Origin: Lingula anatina
Lineage: Eukaryota; Brachiopoda; Lingulata; Lingulida; Lingulidae
Length of the DNA: 36,068 nucleotides
Direction of reading: 5' to 3'
NCBI RefSeq assembly: GCF_001039355.2
Contig: NW_019773895.1
Location: 1 to 36,068 of the forward strand
This document shows, piece after piece, positions 26,201-35,129 of the stretch. A program made the translations under genes and the position numbers. The notes beneath the pieces are model-generated. The model saw only the letters and a program-made list of their open reading frames with translations. It did not search any database and was not told the origin of the DNA. Position 1 is the first letter of the stretch. The number at the start of each line of letters is the position of its first letter.

Positions 26201-29200
26201 GTGAACGGCAGCCATCTTGATCTCGCTCTAAACAACAAATTGGACGTTTTTATTATTATTACCTTTCATATTGCTTTTACTGTTATGTCGAATGTGTGAT
26301 TTGATTAATTTTAAATAACAAATCCGTAGCGACTAAAGCTCCCCACATAACCTCTTTCTTTCACATATTGATTTTTTTATTATATCTAAAAACTTGGGAG
26401 ATATGCACTCTATACTTCACCCTAATGCTCAATGGCATGATGAACTAACCCGTTTGTAACAGATTTTAACTGAATTCCGAGGAAAACCTAAAGAACCATA
26501 GCGCCATAACGTTAACTATATTTTTGCTATATATTTTTGCTATATATTTTTGCTTCTGTTGCAAGATGACTCAATACCATACCAAAGATTCGTGGAATTA
26601 AAAAAGGGACATTTCAGCTTGCGAAGCAAATCTGGACTTTCATTATTAAAGATTATCTGAAATTTGTTTCATTGGACCTATTTTCATATAATGAGATATT
26701 ATTTTTCCGGTGAAACTGATGGAAAACAACAGTGAAAGTGACGCACAATGTTAGCCCGTTGTTTCCATATACGACTATGATCGTTATTTCCACCTTTGAA
26801 TACACGTGTAAGTAATTTGCACCAAACGAGGAATTAAAGCAGAAGGTTTGTTTCATTGCAAAACTGACTTTATACTACAACAGTAATACAGGTGGCATTG
26901 TATTAATGATGGTGATATTTTCCTCGCCCGGTTTAGATTCCACTGCTTCTGTGCGTATTTTAAATTTGGCTAGATGAATTCCCACCTTGCGGTACAGATA
27001 AACTTCTCCAACAAGTGAAGCGGTATGATAACTAATGAGATGAAATGACAAAAATCGGCAGTTCTTTTTTAATGGTGGTTTATATTGAGAGAGATTGAAC
27101 ATTGTCAGTATTGTGCGTATCTTTTCTAACACCTCTAATATTTATGAAGAATTTTATTAGTGACGTCATCAAGAATGATTAACCGGGGAATCACAACACA
27201 AGGAATAAACATGGCGCCAGGCAAAGGGCCCCTGGTGGCAATATTAACACACGCGCGCGCACACACCCACACACCCACATTTTTAATATTCTCAAGCTGT
27301 TTGCCTGTATAAAAGTACAATGGAATCGATGAAATATATCATGCCATAGAACAAAGCTCACGACGCCTGATTGATAATACTATACATATCACAGTGTAGG
27401 AAATATACGTAGGAAATTATCTGCACAGAGAGTCTCGTGTCCATTAGTTGCGCCCACTTCTTCCAAATGCTCCTGCACGCGTTTTCCCGGTCACACAAGG
27501 ACGAGTTATCAATTTTCAATTTTTCCAGGACGAACAGTCTATTGAGATGCAATATGTGGCACCGTTGGAATCAAAGCACCATACACTGATGCCTAAATGG
27601 ACCTAATTAAACGGAAAACTTTAGGCAAATACATATTGCATTAAATCCTGCATGCTTCGTTACATGCTTAAAAAGGCACTTTGCTAGTTCACGCAGTGTC
27701 TCTTTGCCAGAACTTGAAACTACGTCCTGGTCGCAAAAGTATTACATATCATTTTAGGAGAAGCTTTTTTTCAATCACGCGCTGCATACGGATGTTGTCT
27801 CGATATTTGATATGTGCCTTTGCTATTAATCCAGGGCTATTAAGAAAAACTGTTTCTGGTGTATAATGTAATTTCCCTATTCGGTGCTTTTATAAGGGAC
27901 TAACACAGTGTATGTAATGTAAATGTTCTTCTTTATGCACATTGCGGTTTGAAAAACATTTTGCTGACCCTCCATCCTAGCAGTCACCACATTGATATAT
28001 GTAAATGCGCGCTACGCGCACACACACAAACAGAGAAATATATTCATACATACACATATACCTGTACATTCAACATTTATTTTTATGCATACATTCACCT
28101 AACAAAAAAATGTAATGTCTGGGCGTACATGTCATAGAAACAGCTGCAAAAATGGGCTCGTTTTGCAAATTGTCAGAAAAAAAGATACATACTGGATCAA
28201 TTGACCTGCTTTGTGGCACTGCAGGTTTAGAGTGTTGCATCAAAACCAATTGTTTACTGAAAAATGTTACACTCCATTATTTGTTGAAGAAGCTGAGTAT
28301 GCAATGTATGTGTAATCCACAGCACCTTTGCACTGAATAAAACGTTCTGATGTAACATCAATTGTCAATCGGCACTTTCAATTCTTCCAATTGATGAGAC
28401 TAAGGTAAATACAGCTGCTGGTGATTTTTTTTTACTTTGGCATACGCAAAACAATCTGTACACCGGACGCACTGACACCAATGGTACCTCATCCAGAGAG
28501 AACGACTATATTGTAAATCGTTATTCTTACCTTCAGGATTGAAAACCAACATTAATCTAACTGAAGACTAGTGAAAAGAAAGTTGGTACGCGCATTAATC
28601 TTGCAGTGCCGTTAATCTTAAAATGAAGAGGAAAGTGCTGGAGAACATGCACAATCCTCCACGCCAGACGAACCAACGCCAGCGGTGCCTTATCGAGCGA
28701 GGGCGACTATAATGGTAATCACTTCTTTTTCTTTCAGGGTCGTAAAACACGATATTCATTATATCTGTTTCCAAGACCACTAGACTAACGTCGAAAGCAC
28801 TGAGCCTCAAGTGCCGCGGAACACGCTCTCTTGCCTAGACAAAGCCTGCTCATCTGACGTAATCGAAGCGATCCTGTAGATAATCGATATTATTTGATAT
28901 TACATACACGTTCACTGTTTCACTGGGAGATCCAGAATATCCTACCAGGGATATTTTTGATATGACAACTATACCCCAGTTCCATCTGCGACGACTTTTG
29001 ACGAGGGAAGGGTGTATTTTCTTAACATACAATACAATGGGCATAAAACCAGCGATCTAACCACTTTTGGAAATATATAATCATATAGGGATGAGACCTG
29101 AAATCATAAATATGCTTTGAAACAGAGATGCAGAACGAATAAAGGTGGAGAAAGACCCCCTCCCACCAACATAACTATTTATCTAACGACCAGTGAATGA

Positions 29201-32200
29201 GAGGGTGATACAGTGATGATGTGAGAAATTGACATTGTCATTGAAGCTTTAAATCGTTTCGTTTTTATTCGTTTCGATTGCCTGTAGTCCTAACTAAACC
29301 CACGCTGCCTTCCTTTTTATAATTATTATGGTATAAATCGTACTTCGTCCATCTATAAAGTTATTGAGTTTATGTTAAGTAAATAAGCGCGAAATATGTT
29401 ATGTTCATTCCACTTATGACAAGTGAAGAAAAATCTATCATTTAATAAGTTTCCTCGGGGCGTTTTTTGTTCAAAACTAGATACTGCTGATTAGAATTAG
29501 AAGATTACTAATAAGATGGTTTTATTACAATTTTGCTAGAAACTAGGGGCGGATCCAGAATTATTTGAAGGGAAAGCCGCGGATGCAAAGCTGACCTTCC
29601 ACACACACCCCTCTTCCCTTGGCGTGGAGTTCGGGACCCGCTGTAGGGCCCCGGCAAATTTTGTTATTTTAGAGGGCGAACGGTGCCATTTGGTACGGTT
29701 TAGAACCATGATTCAGCTAGTCAAAATTCTAATTTCCAGAGGGGACCATTGGATTTTCAAAAATCGAAGGGGAGGGCAGGAACCCCTGACCCCCCTCCCC
29801 TAAATCCGCCACTGGAAACCCGGTATGTTGTCCATAATATAAAGCAGAGAAAAAAGAGAAAATTGAGAGATGTCCTCCAATTCAAGACGAACAAACGCCA
29901 ATGAAATTTAATAGAGCGACACAACTCTGTCAATAATGGACGTAATCCAATAAGTGTTTACTCAGAGGTCAGGGTTGCAGTGATTTATAATGCAAATTAC
30001 ACTGAGCTGAGGCAAGCTTAAAGCAAGAGCAACTGTCATCAAATTGATCTTAGCGCCATCAATAATTCAGGCAAAGCAATGCATCTGAAGAAAATGGAGC
30101 TGCAATTGCTGTTCGAAAGTGTTTACATTTGATCAATGCATTTCCAAAGGAAAACAGACATGAGGTTTGTCCTCACAACAGCATAGTGTCGAGACTCTGT
30201 GCCGAAACATGAGTTCCTGCGGTTTTCCCAGTTTCCATTATTCTGAAAAAATGTCCCATTATATTGTATAAAATAGCTTCTTTTTACCAGGCAATAAAAG
30301 CGATGAGCATACGCTAAAGATTGATCTATGAAGCGTGCGTGGATTAAATTTTCTGAATTGACCTTTATGAAAGAGAGCTCTCGTATACTTTGAAAAGATC
30401 TTTGACCACCGATGAGCCCTTAAATTACCATTCCCGCTTTTCGGTGTGCTCTATACCTACACGCTCAGAGAACCCTTGGGACGCGCTTTCATAGCCACAA
30501 GCATTTAAAGGCATTAAGGAAGATTTGTGTATCGATATTACGCAAGCAATTGTGGAAAAAACATGAGATTAGACGGCCTGCATGGAAACTTAATATGTCG
30601 AGAAATGATAGAAACTCGGTCGGGACGACCAAAATCCCAAGACAGAAGAAAAAACAAGGCTCTGAAAAAAACTTTTGGGCCTAAGTGTTTTAAAAGAATT
30701 AAATGAATGATTCTCAGTTTGGAAGGGGAAAGACATCGAAAGCGATTTCAAAACTCCGCACCATTGCATTTCTCGCCATTAATTCCCTCGCCCGCACGAT
30801 TTTTATGACTCGTATACCTGCACAAAGGGTGCATTTTTAAACGTTTTTAGAGTTCTCTTTTTTATCTTCATGTTGTATCTATATTTTAACAACTTGTAAT
30901 CTGTGATATCAATTTTGCTATCACGTGCAATGGGTGGAGGCCATATTCGCATCGCTCTATAAACACGGAATGGCCTGAGGGACAGCCACCTTGAAGTAAT
31001 AAAAACGGTCATCATCAATTTGTTCAAGTGTTTCAATTTTCTGAGTTATTATCTAGAAGGTGGACAATAGAGTCATTTCTTTCTCTTGAGCAAACGTTTA
31101 AATATTTACTTATGATTCCACTTTCTTGGTCTTATCGATAACTTTGCCCGTTAGTTCCGCCTTTGTGATCGATCTTGAATGGGAAGAAGAAATGTCTTTA
31201 TCTCCATGCAGGAACGTGCATCTCAACTTAGTCAAATGATAATCCATTGTGCTTACAATTCAATAAAGAGAGGCCTTTTATATGAGGAAATTACTATCAC
31301 CGGTCATAATTTGCATTATTAATTATATAACCGGATAAAAATATTCAGAGCATTCCCAAACCGTGCTAAAACCAAGCGAAAATGTCGTCTTTTCGACAAA
31401 GATTTATGGGATTTATTTTCAGATTTTAACTAAATAGGGTTGTGGTTAATGGTTAGTGCTTTTTATCACATTCCCATGAGTAATTATCAATGATATAAGG
31501 AATAAATAAGTAAATACGTATAAAGCATTGACATTCCACTTTCTGCTTCGATCAGAGCCGTGTTGTCATCAACTTAACTAACAACTTAACTATACAGGTT
31601 TTTCTCTGAAACAGAACGGATGTCTGTGCAGACTCCTATATATTAATTACCTCAGTAAACTGTTCACTCTGTTTACCGCCGAAAACAGGAACAGATATTA
31701 TTATTACAGAGGAGTCCAAATAGGGTGTTGCAATCAAGTGTCCTTTCCCTATAGTGCAGCGCCTTACTGCTTTTTTAAAATAAAATCGATAAAAATACAT
31801 CATAAGGTTATTCCCTAAGGGCGGGCTTATGTTATATAGTGGTGGATAATTATTAGTTCTCATTTCTTAAACATTATAATTTCAGTACCACCATTGTAGG
31901 TTGTCATTAAGTAGTGCTGTACTTTGATAAGTAGGTTGCATTTTTAGATACAATATGCAGGTGATTTTATTATATTCAGTCTCTACTCTTGCAAATGTGA
32001 CATTAGTTTTGCTTCGCAGCGATCCGCGATTTTGAAACTGATGAGCAGTGATTGAAAACGCCATACGCACCGAAACATTTCATGATGGCACTGCTAATGT
32101 TACACCTTGCACGAGCAATAGCATATCGCATCAACTATGCCCAATCCAATCAGCTACTCAGTTAGGGGGGAGTTTCGGAACGCGTGCAATGTGCAATATC

Positions 32201-35082
32201 ATTTTCGTTGTGAATTACTTCGTCAGGGCACGTACATAATCAATAAAATAAGGGCCACATTGAAGCAAGTATGCACCTACCCTCAAGAATTTTTCAGTTA
32301 AATAATTGATCCTGACTGTAAATATTAGTGATTTCTCTCCTATACGCGCAGAAAAGCAACAAGATGCTGTTGATCAATAGGTTTTTGACTTTGTCAATTT
32401 TAGAGATCATTTGACTGTTTGATTGTAAAATATACTGTATTTCGCTCTCGGGAGTCAGTGTCAGTATATATTGACTTGATGCCGCTATAAAAGTTCAATC
32501 AGTGTATGCATTGTGCACAGCGTTTTTCTAAACGTTTAAGTGATGACTTACAGCCAGTAATGACATTGTTTCATGCACTTGGTTCTGGTATCTTTTTTTA
32601 TTTTTCTGGTATCTACGTTAAAATGAGATCAACAAAAAGTGAGACCTACGTACAAGATGCTTCTGTCCAATAAATTGCTTAGATACAACAACTACAAGGA
32701 CAACAAAAAACTGTGTAGAATGCATTTACCATCATAGAGCATACCGCGATTTACTTCCATATTTCTTCGTTAAGGAAATAACAAAAGGGGAAACCATACC
32801 AAAGCACCAACACCGTTAATTTTGTGTTTTAATTAATTTGGTGTGTATTTGGTACACGCGTCTGTTATTCTTTGTGGTGTATCAATCAACGTCAGATTAA
32901 CCAATGCCTGATACCCATTTTGTGACAGCACATGTCAAAGAAAGTCAACAATACGTTCGTATCTATATTAAATCGCACGCTCTATGAAAGCATTCAATAA
33001 CGCAATCCCGGTATTGAAACGAACCAACAATTCAACTGAGAATGGGAGAGTATGGTAAATTAATTGATTCTATCCAGTGTTCCTGAGACAAAACACGCCC
33101 ACTAAAGCATTAGGATATTCATTGTATACATTGTTTAGCAAATGGATAATTCCCAGTAAAAACAAAATTGAAAACTGCAGAGTCACCTTTTCAACGTGGA
33201 TTTCCCTGCTGTCAAAACTTATGAACAACCAATAGGTGCACTCAACTGCAAGGTTAAACCCAAACTGGTTTGGGTCATGATTAGCTGCCTGACGAACAGT
33301 CTTAAAGTTAACCAGCGCTTTGTTATATCATAAACCGAGAAATAAATTTGGTCACCTCCCCTCGCCCAGCGCAGCGGCAAAAACAATCGTTTTCTATCTT
33401 ATATAATGTATGGTACCGTTTTAATTATGCGTACATGAAATAAAATTGCCCATCGTGTGACGTGTGCTAGACATGTATGGGTTTTTGTCTACATTTGTAT
33501 GACTTATGTATCAACTAACAGCCATTGGCAAATGGAAAGTGCTTCCTTAAACTTGTAATGTGTTTTTATTAATTTTATGTATAGTGCTGTCATTTTCCTT
33601 TATTTCAAAAGAATTCAATTGTTTTAGCGAAAATTTCATTATGTGAATGCACGTATGTCAGTTTTGGGTATAGTCAAATCTAATCTAAACTAAGCGTATA
33701 CGAATTGCATAGACCCAGGCCTAACTAACCATTGCAAATGAGCCTCTTTATTCAAATTCTTATTTCAGTTATAAATTATAAATATAATATATATGCTGAA
33801 AGATCAAAGCGAAGGGAACTAAAATCTCTTATATGCAACTTATATCTGCCTGGCTGGTAATTTTGATGTGAAATGGAATAAAAACGATATAGCAAAGTTA
33901 ATGGCAACCCTGCACTGTGCGATAAAGCATCATTTACACCATTACAGTGCCATTAACGTAAATGTCAGAACGTTTCACTGATCTAGGAAGTCCAGGAGTG
34001 GGAGAAAAAATCAAGATAATACATAGATACTCCGCTACAGGGTGGCGAACTCGGAGGGCTTGTGGTAAACGCACATGAGAATCTAAGTGAATTTAATGTC
34101 CATTAGCGCCTTTTGGCTTGTCTTTAACATTGGAAAATGTTTTAACACTTTAAAGTGTCATTTGATAAACCTGAGCCCCCAACACACACACGCACACATA
34201 TTCCAGACTCACTTAATTCAAGTCTTTTATATTTAATGTGAGGAAACAGTTATCAGCTAAATATTTTAATATTTAGTTTAAAATTTTTACTTAAAATTAG
34301 AATTTGGTGTTAGCTAGATACATTTTTTTACTCAGTCAGTTATCTTCAACACATCATACGTGTTTTTCATTAATCTTAATGAAATAAAAGACAAAAGTCG
34401 TTAATGAAATCACAGGCTTTTGTTGTGTTCATAAATCACAGAAATTTGTATATGGAATGTGGTGAATTGGAATCCCGCAAATATTGTATACATGTATAAC
34501 GGGGAATGAAAACTCATGTAAAGGCCAAGTAAGTTATCATTCGATAGATCCTATCATATCTGTTATTTTAAAACCATGAGAATATTTAAGGGGGTAGAGG
34601 AACTGGTTAAAAGAAGGGCAGCCACAACCGATCGTCTGCTATTGAGCCAGATCGTCTTTAGCGTTGGTGACGCACTCACAAACCATCTATTCACGTTTTG
34701 AACAAAGTTCACAAATAAAAGTATTTTCGTGGCAATATCGCACCCCTAACATACCCTGACGTATATCTAAAAGCCATGTGACATAAGTTTTCATCGTAAC
34801 TTATGCAGATGAAAAGTAGAGACCACCACCTTTGTCGGGTCGTATTTCCAATATCGCACCTAGAGGAAGACAAACAGGCGGTGCAAACAGAGCCAAAATC
34901 AATACGCTTATATGGCCTTTACACTGCATGGTACACCTCTTCGGCTATTATGTAAGACTATTAATAATGCACACACCGAACGAGATAATAGATCAAGATC
35001 AAGATAGAATTATTAAAACCTTGGAAGGTCAGCATATTACGTGCAATCAATATTTTATTGCACTGTCTTCTCTTGAGACAAT

Positions 35083-35129
<47 letters not shown>

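Noticed and set aside
27247-27279. CG-rich block considered as a CpG island or promoter
   Set aside because: It is too short and is a simple CA/CG repeat.
28595-28810. 71-codon minus-strand frame with YDPERKRSDYHYSR
   Set aside because: It was considered as a decayed exon because copy 1 gives a related peptide, but both lie in a non-coding repeat and the other copies contain stops.
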